A DNA stretch of 64,000 nt from Helichrysum umbraculigerum (taxonomy: Eukaryota; Streptophyta; Magnoliopsida; Asterales; Asteraceae): positions 98,230,337 through 98,294,336 of the forward strand of contig CATIUR010000004.1 of assembly GCA_949592205.1 (NCBI GenBank). The letters are read 5' to 3'. Positions within the stretch are counted from its first letter, which is position 1. Every line of letters begins with the position of its first letter. The notes beneath the pieces were generated by a model. The model ran no database searches. It worked only from the letters and a program-made list of their open reading frames with translations, and was not told the DNA's origin. Shown piece by piece: positions 23,406 to 35,470 of the stretch. Position numbers and translations under genes: made by a program.

Positions 23406-25794
23406 CTATATGTGGTGTAAAAAAAACACATTTAGATGGATACATGTATGCATTATTTTATTATTAATTATTCTAAAAAACAATTAAACATAAATTTATA
23501 AGACTTTGATTAAATCTACACCAAATACAAAACAAACAAAATTCAAGCTAAAATTACATCATTATCCACATATATCCATGTGAGTAAACCCAATTCTATG
23601 AAGAAATTATAGCTAAACGAATGGGGTCCAAAGCAACTGGTGGTCAACCAAGTTGATTGCGAACATGTCAAGACTATTCTCAACCATGACGATTGACTAA
23701 GTGGACTTCCATATGACCCCAAATGCCTGCAAATATGCAACATTTATCTTAGCTAGGCACTGAAATTCACTACATGTACATCAAATACGTTAGAAAGACT
23801 AATAGATAGATAGCTTATGTAAGAGTTCAGGGTCAAATATAACTAAAAAAAGCCGCATTTATCGAGTCATTAGGCATTATATCAAAGATGACAAACAAAA
23901 TCCGTATATAACAATTCATAAGTGATTTTTGTAACAGTTAGGGATGTTCCCAAGTGACCAAGGGCTTTAAGACCATATAAATCTCAACAAAACATAACAT
24001 ATAAATTTCTAACCTTTAGAACTTATATTCTTACTGAAAGACCATGTTTAGATGCAATATTATCATAATAGAAAAGTAAAATAGTTTTTGTCAAATGTTA
24101 CACAATCAATAATCTCTTCAGGAATGTTGATGTAAAATATCAAAACAAAATAGACGTCAACAACGATGATAGAAGTCAACAATTTTAAGCTTCTTTTTAA
24201 CTCCAACTTAGAAAGTAGATACCTTAACCCAAAGAAGGTTCTCGACAGTTAGAATACGATCTTTGAGGCGCCATAAGTTCTGTATGAATAACGACATCAA
24301 ATTAATGATAAGACTAAGACTAAAAAAGTAATAACGGCTTTATGTAGGACGAGAAACCCCTAGCGTACGAACCTTTTCCATTGATGTGCTTCCATATATA
24401 TACTTGCGCGCCTGTGCAGATTAACTTAAAACCGTCATAAGAAAAAAGAAATTAATAAACATCAAACACTTGAAAACACAAAAACCAGTTATAAAGAGCA
24501 AACATTACCAACAACTGAATTAATCAACCAAGACGCATTCCTAAAACAAAGAGGAATAAATCCAACATAAAATGCTAAAACCTTTAAAAACTGATTGGGG
24601 AATTGGCAACTCCCTAAATATCCCCAACCTCAACATCACTTGATGAACAATGAATAATTAAAATATCTTCAGCTGATCAAGAATCCCCTTTTTCAGTAGA
24701 TGAGATTAGGATGAAAGGTATACTTCACTTTAAAACATCACAACCACAACAACTATTTGACACAATATCCAAACCTTTAACTCTTTTTTCTTGAACTTTT
24801 ATCATCTTTAAATTCAATTTTAGTAATCTTTAACAGTTTAACCTTGAGATCCACTGCCCTTATTGCATCAATACTTGGTTACCATCATAATACTCAACAT
24901 CTAATGAAAATACAACACAATGAAGATAATTTCTATTATTCATTTTCATTCAGGCATTTAAACATACACCTAGAATGCTTTAGACTAATTGGTAAAGGAT
25001 TTTTACTATAAACAATTACAAGACCATAAAACCTTATTGATAGAAACAATTGCAGGTATAACAATGTGAAACATAAGCGGTAACGGTGTCAGAAGCAAGA
25101 ACAACGGAAAAATGATAGCTTAGGGTTTAAAATTTAGTGCATAGCTGCTCGTATCAAGCTCTCTACAAATGGCTATATCATTTTAAACATATACATAGAC
25201 ATACAAATCCATTGCTTAATAAGGAAGTGCTCGAGAAAATGTATCGCCTTCATGGAGCCTGATCTGAAATCTTGAGTCTTCATCATCATAATCATCTTCA
25301 AAAAATAATCATTGAGCAAGAATCAACATATATTGATGTCAAAATCACACCAATTCAAGTCCAAAACTGACATAAAGTGAACAAAAAATACTGAAATGGC
25401 GTTAAAATAACTAGATTTATCACGAAAACTTATCGATCGATTAACCAATGAGAAGATGAGAAGACCGTAATCACTCTTCAATTGAATGGCAGAGGAAGGA
25501 GATTAATGAAGGATTTAAAGTCTGATAGATGAGAATCGCATTTATCACTTATGATTTACATGGACAAGTTGCAATATATACGATAGAAAATTAGGGCTTG
25601 AAATCTTGATTTACAACTGCACAAACGCAAGAGAACTGTATGACGACTTAAGGGATAAGTTAGCGATTTATAACATTTAGTAGCAGAATTTTTTTATATA
25701 TGTAAAAAGAAAAACCTAGAATTTGGGGGTTCGATCACAACGGAAACGGAATAAAGAAGAAGTGAACCGTTTATAATTTTGATTAGTTATTTGG
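23406..25794. other. CACTA interior without recognisable transposase
   Basis: AT-rich, with short open frames only (the longest I see are about 66 codons and featureless). Nothing here resembles a DDE transposase or the usual accessory protein. Confidence 0.5.
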
Positions 25795-26260
25795 TCTTTT
25801 GTTCACACTTCATAGAAACGTGATCTTTTTAGTTTCATTATGTCATTCTTCACAAATAGAAGTGTGAATAAAATTTAGGTGCTAAGTTAGATACATTTTC
25901 ACGGTTATAATTGTGATGAAATTATGCAACTTTAGTTCACACTTACAAACGTGAAATGTTATACTTCATTCTTCACGATTAAAATTGTGAGATAAATATA
26001 CATATTTTCACGTCACAACAGTTTATAGTTTTAACGCTTAAAAATGTGAGGAAAACTTATATCTTTTTGTTCACACCTATAAAAGTGAACATTTTTATTC
26101 ACAATCATAAGCGTGATTTTTTTAAAGAAAATATGTATTCTTCACTTCAATGGATGTGTAAAAGAATATTCACACCTTTAATTGTGAGCATCCTAAATTT
26201 TATTATCACGCTTTCATGAAGCGTGAACTAAAAAGTGTGAGCAATCGATAAATTTGTTGT
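25795..26260. repeat. Right subterminal hairpin array of the CACTA
   Basis: About eleven TTCACRC...GYGTGAA dyads, for example TTCACACTTACAAACGTGAA near 25935 and ATCACGCTTTCATGAAGCGT near 26206. It is denser than the left array, as is usual for asymmetric CACTA ends. Confidence 0.8.
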
Positions 26261-27201
26261 AGTGAACCTCCCTATTCCCAGAAATAACCAACTAACTGAA
26301 CGTAATTTGGAGCACGAATTAAGGCCAGAAAAGTTACCACGTCTCACTGACATTGGGGATCTAAAAACCTGGATGTTATTGTAGCATAAAGCTAGTTCAC
26401 CCATTGATATGACCTGATTAAAAGACAGGTTAAGTAAGCCTTCATTTTGATCTCGAATTAATTTAAATGATCATCTAACTGGATGAAGTAAAAGACACTG
26501 CTACACAATTCTTAACTGCAACCAATGAACGTTAAGTTGTGTACCTCCATTATTGCAAAGAACCTAAAGATATCCGGATCACGCAACTGGGACATATATT
26601 TGAAACAATTATCAACATAGACTAAAGCATTTGTCACCATTTCATTCACACAGTAAATTGCCTTCTCCGAGTTCTCTTGGTATTTCAAGTCCTAGAGTGA
26701 AACATCCATTAATCATTGTATATATATTTTGTAATCTGCAAATATATTATTTTATGATCATGAAGAAAAAGGTACCTTCAGATTATTAGAATATTTACTC
26801 CAGATCTCACGAGGCCAAAACATCCGTGACTTGGGTAGTTCACTTATATCTTCCATATAATCTTTAATGATTTCTGCAATATTGTACGGTAATGAAAATA
26901 ATGTGAGAAGATAATCTAGTCTAGTAATAAGTATATATCCAAAATGTTACCTGGAGAAATAAGCCCATTGATATCGAGAGAGGATCTAGAGACAATATTT
27001 CTACTGTGCCTGAGGCATGAAAGAGTTTTGAAAACCCCAATGTACCAAGTCCAGCAACATAGTGGCAATACTCATCGTAGTCGTCAATCGTCTCAACCTA
27101 TTGAAATATAGTATATACAACAATGATCGAGTCACAAATGGTGTATACTTGAATGTATAATTAAATGAACCTTTCCAATATCCATGAGAATGAGACGTTA
27201 T

Positions 27202-27784
27202 TGTGAACTAATGTGTTTCTGTTAACAAAAGAAAGGAAAATAGTTTTCTCAAAATACTTCCTAGCTCACTATTATTTCAAGCATGACTACTTAATAGTGT
27301 TGAAAGGTTTTTTCAAACATATTTTTATTACTTAAGAAACGTAGGACTTGTCATCCATATCATTTATTCAACTGCCATGTGTTTTTGGTAATGATATGAA
27401 GATCAATCGGAGGAGCGCAGATATTTCCCACAATTGTTGACTAAATTGTCAAGTGGTTCACATTGTAGTATGGCCATGCAATTGGTCTATATATAGTGTA
27501 TGCATGTACGTATTGTAGAAAATGTAGCAGCAAGTGATCACAAATAACCAAGAAAACAAACCAAATAGAGTGTAGTCTTTTGTGAGTTAAACCAAGAGTT
27601 TACTCATTTAATGTAGGAGAGCACACCAAGAGTTTAGCATTTTAGGAGTATAACCAAGAGTTTACTCGATATAGTTTTTTGTGTACGAGAGTTTTTCAAT
27701 CTTTTGTAACACTATCAAGTTTGTCTTCCAAGTTTTATCAAATAAGAAATATTTTGTGAAGTGTTTAGCCACCTACTTCCAACA
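27202..27784 (+). repeat. 5' LTR of element D
   Basis: 583 bp, bounded by TG and CA. A CTATATATAG stretch near 27488 could be the TATA box. Followed by TAAATT and the primer site. Confidence 0.85.
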
Positions 27785-27790
27785 TAAATT

Positions 27791-27802
27791 TGGTATCAGA
27801 GC
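27791..27802 (+). promoter_or_regulatory. Primer binding site of element D (initiator tRNA-Met)
   Basis: TGGTATCAGAGC lies six bases after the 5' LTR, the usual plant copia arrangement. Confidence 0.9.
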
Positions 27803-27856
27803 TTGTTCAAATCCATTTTGGGTTAAACGAGTTACTTAATTTTTTAAGCAACAATC

Positions 27857-28985
27857 ATGGCACGACAAGGCTTTGATCTTAGTCATCATGTTGTCCCAAT
27901 ATTCGATGGTGAAAACTACGATTATTGGTGCGTTAAGATGGAAACGCTATTTGAATCTTTAGATGTGATCGATGATGTAAAGAGCACATTTGAAGAACCC
28001 GAATCAACGGAAAACTTAACCGTTGAAGAGATGGCGAAAGTTAAGTCAAAAAGAAGCAAAAACGCAGCTGTTCTTAGTATGATTCAACGGGGAGTAACAC
28101 CGTCAATCTTCCCGAAAATCATGCGCATTAAAAGTGCCAAAGAAGCTTGGGAGGTGCTCAAGCAAGAATTTCAAGGAGACTTGAAAGTTAGAGCCATCAG
28201 ACTTCAGTCTCTTAGAAGAGATTACGAGATCATGAAAATGAAAGAAAGTGAATCATTAAATAATTATTCATCTAGGTTAATCGATTTGATTAATCAAATG
28301 AAAAGTTATGGTAATACAATTGAAGACCATAGAGTCGTTGAGAAAATTCTCATTAGCATTCCTGAGAAATTTGATCCAATCATAGCATTCATTGAAAATA
28401 CCATGGGTATTCAAGAACTGCTAAGTTCTCTTAAATTGTATGAGCAACGGATGACCCACCACTCCGATAAGACGCATGGGAGTGCATTTCAATCCAGCTT
28501 GCACGGTGAACAAAAGCAACCACAATATTCTGAAAGAGGGAGCTCATCCCGAGGCGGTAGATACGGCAGAAATTCTGGAGGACGAGGAAGTGGTCAAAAT
28601 TACGAAAGATCACGAGGTCGAGAAATTTTTGAAGCAAAAGCATCTAATGAAGAAAGCCCGCAAAAATGCTCTATTTGCGGAAAAGATAATCACGAGGAAA
28701 AAGACTGCTGGCACAAAGGAAAGTCTAAGTGTAACCATTGTAATAAATTTGGTCATCTTGAAAAAATTTTGTTGGCAAAAGAACCAAGAGCAAGCGAACT
28801 ACTCAGAAGAAAAAGAAGAAGATGGAAATGTTTTCTTTTGTCACTCAGCTATCGTGGAAAGAAACAACATATGGTCTCTTGATAGTGGTTGCAGTAACCA
28901 CATGACCAACGATAAAAGTATTTTGGTCGAAGTTGAAACGACAGCAATTTCTCAAGTGAAAATGGGAAATGAAAAAGCATTATAA
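27857..28985 (+). pseudogene. Element D gag and protease, one frameshift
   Basis: ATG at 27857 (MARQGFDLSHHVVPIFDGENY) opens a copia gag of the DUF4219/UBN2 type: WEVLKQEFQG, LRRDYEIMKMKESES, VVEKILISIPEKFD. Two zinc knuckles follow (CSICGKDNHEEKDC and CNHCNKFGHLEK). An extra A in the A-run at 28758-28763 moves the frame before the last cysteine. In the other frame the knuckle finishes and the protease site WSLDSGCSNHMTND is read to 28985. Without the extra base gag and protease would be one frame, as is normal for copia. Confidence 0.85.
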
Positions 28986-30077
28986 TTAGTCGCGATGTAA
29001 TATTTGATGAAAACTCTTCTTGGAATTGGGAAGAAGGAAAAAATGAGGAAACAAATGTTCTTATTAAAATTTTGCATGGTGGAACAATTGAAGAAAGTGA
29101 GAAGATCATTTGAGATGAAACTCATGTATCATCACCCACTTCACCACCATCAACACCGGTGAATCAAGTTGAACAAGTGTCATCACCATCAAGTGAATCC
29201 CCTAGTTCAACCCCGATAAATTTACGTTCATTGAAAGATTTATACAATGCTACACATGCTATGTGTAATTTTTGTCAAGTAGAACCAGAAAGTTTTGAAG
29301 AAACGATTGGTGAAGAATCATAGGAGAATGCGACGGTGGAAGAAATCCGAGTCATTGAAAAGAACAAGACTTGGGAGCTTGCAGACAAACCAATAGACAA
29401 AGATGTTAATGGTGTCAAATAGATCTACAAGGTCAGTATAATTCAGATTGTTACGTACAAAGAAACAATGCGAGATTAGTCGCAAAAGGCTACTCGCAAG
29501 AGTTTGGAATTGACTATGACGAGACTTTTGCTTCAGTTGCTCGAATGGACACCGTCCGAGCAATCATTGCTCTAGCAGCCCAGAAAGGTTGGTCTTTGTA
29601 CCAACTTGATGTCAAGTCAGCATTTTTAAATGGAGAAATCAAAGAAGAAGATTATGTACACCAACCTCAAGGATTTCAGTTTGAAGGAAAAGAAGAAAAA
29701 GTGTACAAGTTAAAGAAAGCTCTTTACGGGCTTAAGCAGACACCACGAGCATGGTATAGCCAAATTGATGGCTATTTCAAAGAAAAAGGATTTAATCAAA
29801 GCAAGAGTGAACCGACCTTTATGTTAATCATCAAGGTACAAATGATGTTCTTATTGTAGCGCTCTATGTCGATGATCTTGTGTTCACAGGAAACCACAAG
29901 AAAATGATTAATGATTTCATAAGAGATGCAATTGAAGATGGAGAAGTGCAACATGAATTTTGTGGAACTAATGATCAATTGGCAGACATTTTTACAAAAG
30001 TACTTCCACGAGAAAAGTTTCAAGAACTCAGAAAGCAAATAGGAGTTCAACCAAAACACATTACGGGGAGTATGTGA
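28983..30077 (+). pseudogene. Element D remnants of integrase, RT and RNase H
   Basis: Right after the protease the sequence jumps to the integrase C-terminal region (SRDVIFDENSSWNW), so the integrase core is deleted. RT follows (KTWELADKP, VAKGYSQEFGIDYDETF, LDVKSAFLNGE, YGLKQTPRAW, then YVDD near 29865 after another 1-base shift). Soon after YVDD it jumps to the RNase H end (DQLADIFTKVLPREKF). In-frame stops: TGA 29111-29113, TAG 29321-29323 and TAG 29420-29422, the last where IYK normally follows tryptophan. Order integrase before RT confirms Ty1/copia. Confidence 0.85.
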
Positions 30078-30670
30078 ACTAATGTGTTTATGTTAACAAA
30101 AGAAAGGAAAATAGTTTTTTCAAAATACTTCCTAGCTCACTATTCTTTCTTCCTAGCTCACTATTCTTTCAAGCATGACTACTGAATAGTGTTGGAAGGT
30201 TTTTTCAAACATATTTTTATTACTTAAGAAAAGTAGGACTTGTCATCCATATCATTTATTCAACTACAATGTGTTTTTGGTGATGATATGAAGATCACTA
30301 GGAGGAGCAGATATTTCCCACAATTATTGACTAAATTGTTAAGTGGTTCACATTGTATTATGGCCATGCAATTGGTCTATATATAGTGTATGCATGTATT
30401 GTAGAAAATGTACCAGCAAGTGATCACAAATAACCAAGAAAACACACCAAATAGAGTGTAGTTTTTTGTGAGTTAAACCAAGAGTTTACTCATTTTATGT
30501 AAGAGAGCACACCAAGAGTGTAGCATTTTAGGAGTATAACCAAGAGTTTACTCAATATAGTTTTTTGTGTACTAGAGTTTTTCAATCTTTTGTAACACTA
30601 TCAAGTTTGTCTTCCAAGTTTTATCAAATAAGAAATATTTTGTGAATTGTTTAGCCTCCTTCTTCCAACA
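30073..30670 (+). repeat. 3' LTR of element D
   Basis: 598 bp, partner of 27202-27784, preceded by a purine-rich ACGGGGAGTA. It has an extra copy of a CCTAGCTCACTATTCTTTC unit near 30128-30170 and lacks a few bases elsewhere. Confidence 0.85.
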
Positions 30671-30821
30671 GTTATACACAACAAGCATCGTGTGTGCCAA
30701 ATTATTTCTTATATTGTATAAATCACCTCGTGATTGGATGATAATAAGTACCTCTTTGCATATATATTTTTCCATTCATGCACCCATTCTCATGGTAATA
30801 TCCTCAATTACTTCCTGATAG

Positions 30822-32054
30822 CTGCAAAATAGTTGGAATAAGTATAAATCAACTTCTTAATTTGTACAAGCTAGCAAGCTTTAAGATAACAGTATAAAAC
30901 CAAAGCATTAAGACACTTGAACCTAATAATAAACTACTAACTGCGCGCCTACATGCATGCATGTTGTGAATTAACAACAGATTCTCTGGAACAAACTATT
31001 CCAGTTGTTAGGACTTAAATGGCCCCAATAATGTATGTGTAATCATGGTTACACAAACATTCAATAAATGTAAAAGATAAACTAACAACGCAAAATAGGG
31101 ATCCCACAAACAATACGTGCAAATGAGTTGACGGTGGTTATATCAAATCATGGTTTAGTCCACACGCCAAACCAGGGAGATTTCTAACTAAATTTCGTGG
31201 TCATTGCTAATTATACAGATAGGGTACATCAAAACCCACCCCGAACGCGACCCGTTGTCATTCCTACATGCAGCCAATAACCCTTGTTGCTCCACTTACT
31301 AGACTATGATTTGGCAGAGTCTCTAGTTTACCAGTCTTCATCGGTTCTCGAGCATACTAAGCTAGTTGAATTTTGCGAAGGCCCCAACACTGTCGTGTGC
31401 AAAACCCGTTCGCACAAGATTTTGCCTGCCCAGCTACCTCACGGTAATGCCAACACGCAGATGTGATCTTCAAGGTTAACATGTGAAAACATTATGACAA
31501 CCATCAACACCTACTTTCTCAACACCCTATTCACCAATGGCAACCTGACCCAAAATGTAGCTAGATTTTTCTTCAATGAACTCATCTTCTCTCATTCAGG
31601 CAACTCCCACTTTATGTATCCAACATTCCAACCATTAATTTTGATTTTTCAGAATACTCTTGTTTATTGTTCCCACTCAAACGTAAATAGCTTGCATCGG
31701 AGGATATAAATCTAGAGGTCTGAATGCTCTAGTGTATAACTGTATACCCGGAATTCGCATATTAAACCTAAAGTAACTAAGACTGCACTACCAGTACCAC
31801 TAACTCCAAACTCCCACTAGTTGCTAAACATCCACTAACTTCGCCATTATATGTTGTTCTCGAACTTCCACAAGTTCCCGAACTGTGAACAATACTCGAA
31901 AGCTCACTTAGACATACAAGACCAACTGTCTCAAACACCACATGAAAATCTACAAACAATTCCTCGAAAAAAACTCACTCGACCATTGAACCTACACCCG
32001 CCAATCGATACATGAGTCCAGTTGCTTGCGTTGTATTTCACATCTCTTACGTAC
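30822..32054. other. No gene recognised
   Basis: The missing N-terminal squalene synthase exons would be expected here on the minus strand, but I find none. A 60-codon open stretch at 31284-31466 has no motif I know. The rest is AT-rich. Confidence 0.4.
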
Positions 32055-32131
32055 CTATGACCAACATCTTCAAAGTGTGTGAGATCCTCCTTGCCTATCA
32101 ATTCCTCAAGTGAAATACCAGCGAAATCCAT
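32055..32131 (-). CDS. Possible first coding exon of an unidentified gene
   Basis: On the minus strand, ATG at 32131 starts MDFAGISLEELIGKEDL and runs to a good donor (CATAG, then GTACGTAAG). Upstream lies a long GA microsatellite, a common feature of plant 5' leaders. I do not recognise the protein, and no second exon is evident before the squalene synthase exon at 30821. It may be a real gene start cut off by rearrangement, or chance. Confidence 0.3.
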
Positions 32132-32163
32132 AACCCACAATTCTACAAAACACACACACACAC

Positions 32164-32166
<3 letters not shown>

Positions 32167-32248
<82 letters not shown>
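32167..32248. repeat. (CT)n / (GA)n microsatellite
   Basis: About 41 CT units without visible interruption. On the minus strand it reads GA and would lie in the leader of the putative exon at 32055-32131. GA tracts in plant promoters and leaders can bind BBR/BPC proteins. Confidence 0.95.
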
Positions 32249-32249
<1 letters not shown>

Positions 32250-32259
32250 ATAAAAAAGT

Positions 32260-33206
32260 AATCAAACTCTTGCGGCCGACTACGCTGCTCCGTGACTGAA
32301 CTCTATGACAACACGATAATCTTCCTGCCTCCGCATCCCACCCCGACCGACCACCATCGCTTTGCGATGGAGGATTCCTAACTGATCTCGTTTTTGTTTA
32401 ATCTTTTGTGGTTACGTTCACACTTGGTTGAAGGTATTAGAGGGTGGGGAATGATAAAGGTAATAAATGATCATGCTTGGTATCCTATAACGCAATGCTT
32501 CATTACCCACTAGTGGGTAATCACCTATTCCCCACCAAATTGGGGGTAAATGATATCATTACTTATCATTATTAACATATAACGTTTATATATTTATTTC
32601 AACTTGTCAACCCAATACTTGCCAACCCATTTAGTTTTTAGGTCGGACTTGGGTTAAGGTTTGGGTTAACGGGTCAACTCACCAACCCAAAAGTAACTCA
32701 CGGAAGTTGACCCATTTGACGCAAAGCCATTCCACCAACCGATTAACTCAAAAGCCGCCAACCCGTTTAATTTTTTTAAGCAGGGCTCTGGTTAACGGGT
32801 CAACGCGCTAGTCCAAAGGAAACTTGACCCGTTTGACACGAAACAATCCACTAACCCGCCAAGGTTAGGGTTAATGGTTCAAACCACTAATCGAAAGGTA
32901 ACCCGTTAAACTTGACCCGTTTGACGCGGAATTAACCACCAACCAATATTAAAGGTCGTATTCGGGTTGGGTACATATGACCCGCCAACCGGTTTATCAA
33001 ATTAGGTCGTGTTCGAGTTGGATACTTTTGACCCGTCAACTTGACTCGACCCAATTTGTTACGTTATTCGTGATGATTAATTCTAAAAATCAAGCAACAT
33101 TAATGATAAATGTATTACTAATGAATGCTCATTGCATTGCTTAGTATTCCATTAATATACGCTATGCCATTTCCCACTTTGAAGTTTGAACCAAGCTGAC
33201 TGTCAA
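32260..33206. other. Non-coding, degenerate AACCCGTT/GGGTCAAC repeats
   Basis: No gene. From about 32600 to 33060 the sequence is a worn series of GGGTTAACGGGTCAAC-like and ACCCGCCAACC-like words. Flanks at about 32450 and 33170 carry loosely inverted GTGGG(G/A)AATG ends, so this may be an old TIR element. Confidence 0.4.
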
Positions 33207-33282
33207 CAGTGGCGGAATTACAATGTGGGCGGCTGGCCACACAAGGATTTCGATAACTTCGTTTTAATAAATAAATAAATAA

Positions 33283-33289
<7 letters not shown>

Positions 33290-33367
<78 letters not shown>
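33290..33367. repeat. (AT)n tract, left part, site of the C insertion
   Basis: About 39 AT units. The matching tract continues at 46688-46757 on the far side of element C, so C landed inside a microsatellite. The 5-bp duplication ATATA cannot be told apart from the tract. Confidence 0.9.
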
Positions 33368-33371
<4 letters not shown>

Positions 33372-33871
33372 ACACCCCCAAATCGGTAATCGTGTTTATT
33401 AACAGTTTAGCGAAAGCTTTTAGTTAATTAGCGGAAGCATTTTAATATTTGTTTAAGCATTGAGGACGGACAGATTCGATAGTGCATTCATTGTATCAGA
33501 GTATATGATCATACAGAACATACAAATATTTAAGATGCCATAAGTTTACAGTTATTACAAAAGATACGACTTATAAAGTCGTACATAAGTAGGGTTGTCA
33601 AAAACAACTTAAGTATTTGAAAATACATATTTATAAAAGAGGGATTTCATAAGTATAACCAATGAAATTGATAATACAAAGGAAATCCATGTGTCCCAAA
33701 AGTGGCATCATAAATAGTCAGGTTGCCTACGTCCTTTATGCATGCAGGAGTACCTGAGTCCTAATTCCCTGAAAAACATAGTAAACTGTCAACATTGAAT
33801 GTTGAGTGAATTCACAGGTTTTAGTTTTGTATAAATCATTCATGTACGCAAACATAATATTTATATGTAAG

Positions 33872-34093
33872 TAGGAAACACAAGTATTCTAATTAAAGAA
33901 AACATTTCCTAAATATGTAAGAATGTCATTCTTACAATAATAATAGCAGTGTAGGAAACACAAGTTTAATCATAAACATTTCCTAGCAAGTAGTTGCAGG
34001 AAATACAGGTTTATCAATCAAGTAAACATTTCCTATAAATAGTTGTTTTGTGGGAAACCAAGTTTAACCATTTAAGGTAAACGTTTCCTAGTA
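33872..34093. repeat. AGGAAA...TTTCCT dyad array in the LTR of C
   Basis: Four or five units in which AGGAAACACAAG-like and ACATTTCCTA-like arms face each other across 8-20 bases. It lies 0.5-0.7 kb from the 3' end of the LTR, about where element B has its TAGGATAC...TTCCTA array. Repeated in the other LTR at 43500-43721. Confidence 0.7.
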
Positions 34094-35470
34094 ATAGTCT
34101 CTCAAGGAACACATGTCCTATTAGTCATCACAGGGAATACCCTTCCCAAATCAAATTGTTGTTTAGTTGTTTAGTTGTAAATGTGGGAAATATAGACTAT
34201 AATCCCTCCAAGGTGAGCTAAACCTTTAGAGTTAAAGTAACGACACTAGTACTATAACCAAACCACGACTAGTTGTTTTGTTGTTGCCTCAGTAACATCT
34301 TAAGTATACACTCCTCGTTACGACTATCGTCGATGTGGTTGGAATGACCAACGAGTAATATCCTGGGAGGGTTGTCAAATCGATAGTACTATCTGTATAC
34401 TCAGTGGCTAGAGTCACCTAGCTAATGGTTATAGGTTGTAAGCACTGGGACTTATGTGCACTACAACTACCTCGCGTAAACCTAGGATCGTACCAAGATC
34501 TGCTGTCTTATTCCCAAATGTTGTGAAAACGTTTCATATAATTAATTCCAGTTAATTCAATATGAAAACATTTTATAGAAATAGTTCAAGTTCAACAATA
34601 TAATATGAACACCTTTCATATTAACGATCCAAGTTTAATAGCATGAATATGATCATGTTAATCAGTTCACGTAATAGCATGCAACACAATACAATAAAGC
34701 ATATAGCATGTTATCACATTGTACTATGTTTTCCACCCCTGGTTTTAAAAGCATTTAAAACAATAAAAGTTAGGGGCTGTGAACTCACGGTTTTGCAAGT
34801 CTTCAGCACAAATAGATAGCTAGCAAATAATCCCAACGCGTCCTCAAATACCTAGACGCAAATAATAATACTTGTATAAGTATGTGGATTATTTGTTAAA
34901 TTGAAATGTTTATAATATTTCAGTTACTGGTGAGGTTTGCGTTTCAATTAGTCGTTAAGTTCAAGTATGTATATTTATATACATATTAGTTGAATATATA
35001 TATTCTAATATATATATTAGTTGTCGTCATTGTTAATATCCATAGATATAATTGTAGTTGTCGTTGTTGTCGATTATGTTTTCAAAACATAATTACATTA
35101 GTTATCAAAATAACTTTGTTATATCGGATATATAAGTCGTTTGTATTTGTCGCGAATAAACTTAGTTGTCGTTTTAGGTTTCAAAAACGTAACTTTGTTA
35201 GTTATAAAATATAACTCGTTTTCGTTTGTCCTATATAGTTTGTACTAGATAATTAAATCGTTCCATTTTATACGTTTCGTTATATATATATTGTCCGTTC
35301 GTTTGTATATATATATATTTTGTAATTGTTCCAAAGTTTTGTCGTGCACTAAATGTCCGTATCAATTAAATAATGTCTTGTACAAATATAGTTGTCATTT
35401 ACTAAGTTGGTTATAACTTGTTCTTGTAAATACCAGATTACGTTACTGAACTTTCGGATCTTTGAAGAAT

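Larger units (their letters stand above)
23066..26264. mobile_element. Non-autonomous CACTA transposon
   Basis: 3199 bp, beginning CACTACAACAAAA and ending in the inverted form TTTGTTGTAGTG, with the 3-bp target duplication AAC on both sides (23063-23065 and 26265-26267). Both subterminal regions are packed with TTCAC...GTGAA inverted repeats. No TNP2/TNPD-like transposase is readable inside, so it relies on another element. It sits in an intron of the squalene synthase pseudogene. Confidence 0.9.
27202..30670 (+). mobile_element. Copia retrotransposon D, internally deleted
   Basis: LTRs 27202-27784 (583 bp) and 30073-30670 (598 bp), TGTGAAC...CCAACA, with perfect target duplication GTTAT (27197-27201 and 30671-30675). 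The internal part keeps gag, protease, the end of integrase, part of RT and the end of RNase H. The LTRs differ at several percent by eye, including a small tandem duplication in the right one, so D is older than A, B and C. It inserted in a squalene synthase intron. Confidence 0.9.
22019..30821 (-). pseudogene. SQS: Squalene synthase pseudogene, at least eight exons, split by three transposons
   Basis: Minus-strand exons in order: 30752-30821 (YQEVIEDITMRMGA, then TGA where glycine is expected), 26951-27097 ([32 protein letters not shown]), 26776-26873 ([21 protein letters not shown]), 26545-26691 ([31 protein letters not shown]), 26338-26413 (ELALCYNN, VRRG), 22321-22409 ([16 protein letters not shown]), 22150-22240 (ISRIEAVQKLC, DSGTLTK) and 22019-22058 (KSYVVEREPSYN, TGA). 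This order is that of farnesyl-diphosphate farnesyltransferase, which joins two FPP into squalene at the ER, the first step to sterols and triterpenes. Introns are GT-AG and in phase. Defects: missing N-terminal exons, a TGA, about 7 bases lost at the start of the DYMEDI exon (the TN of the second Asp-rich motif is gone), and a stop before the C-terminal membrane anchor. D, the CACTA element and the 22646 MITE sit in introns. Confidence 0.9.

Noticed and set aside
32079..32261. 60-codon frame ending in a Leu-Ser run
   Set aside because: It is the translated (CT)n microsatellite.
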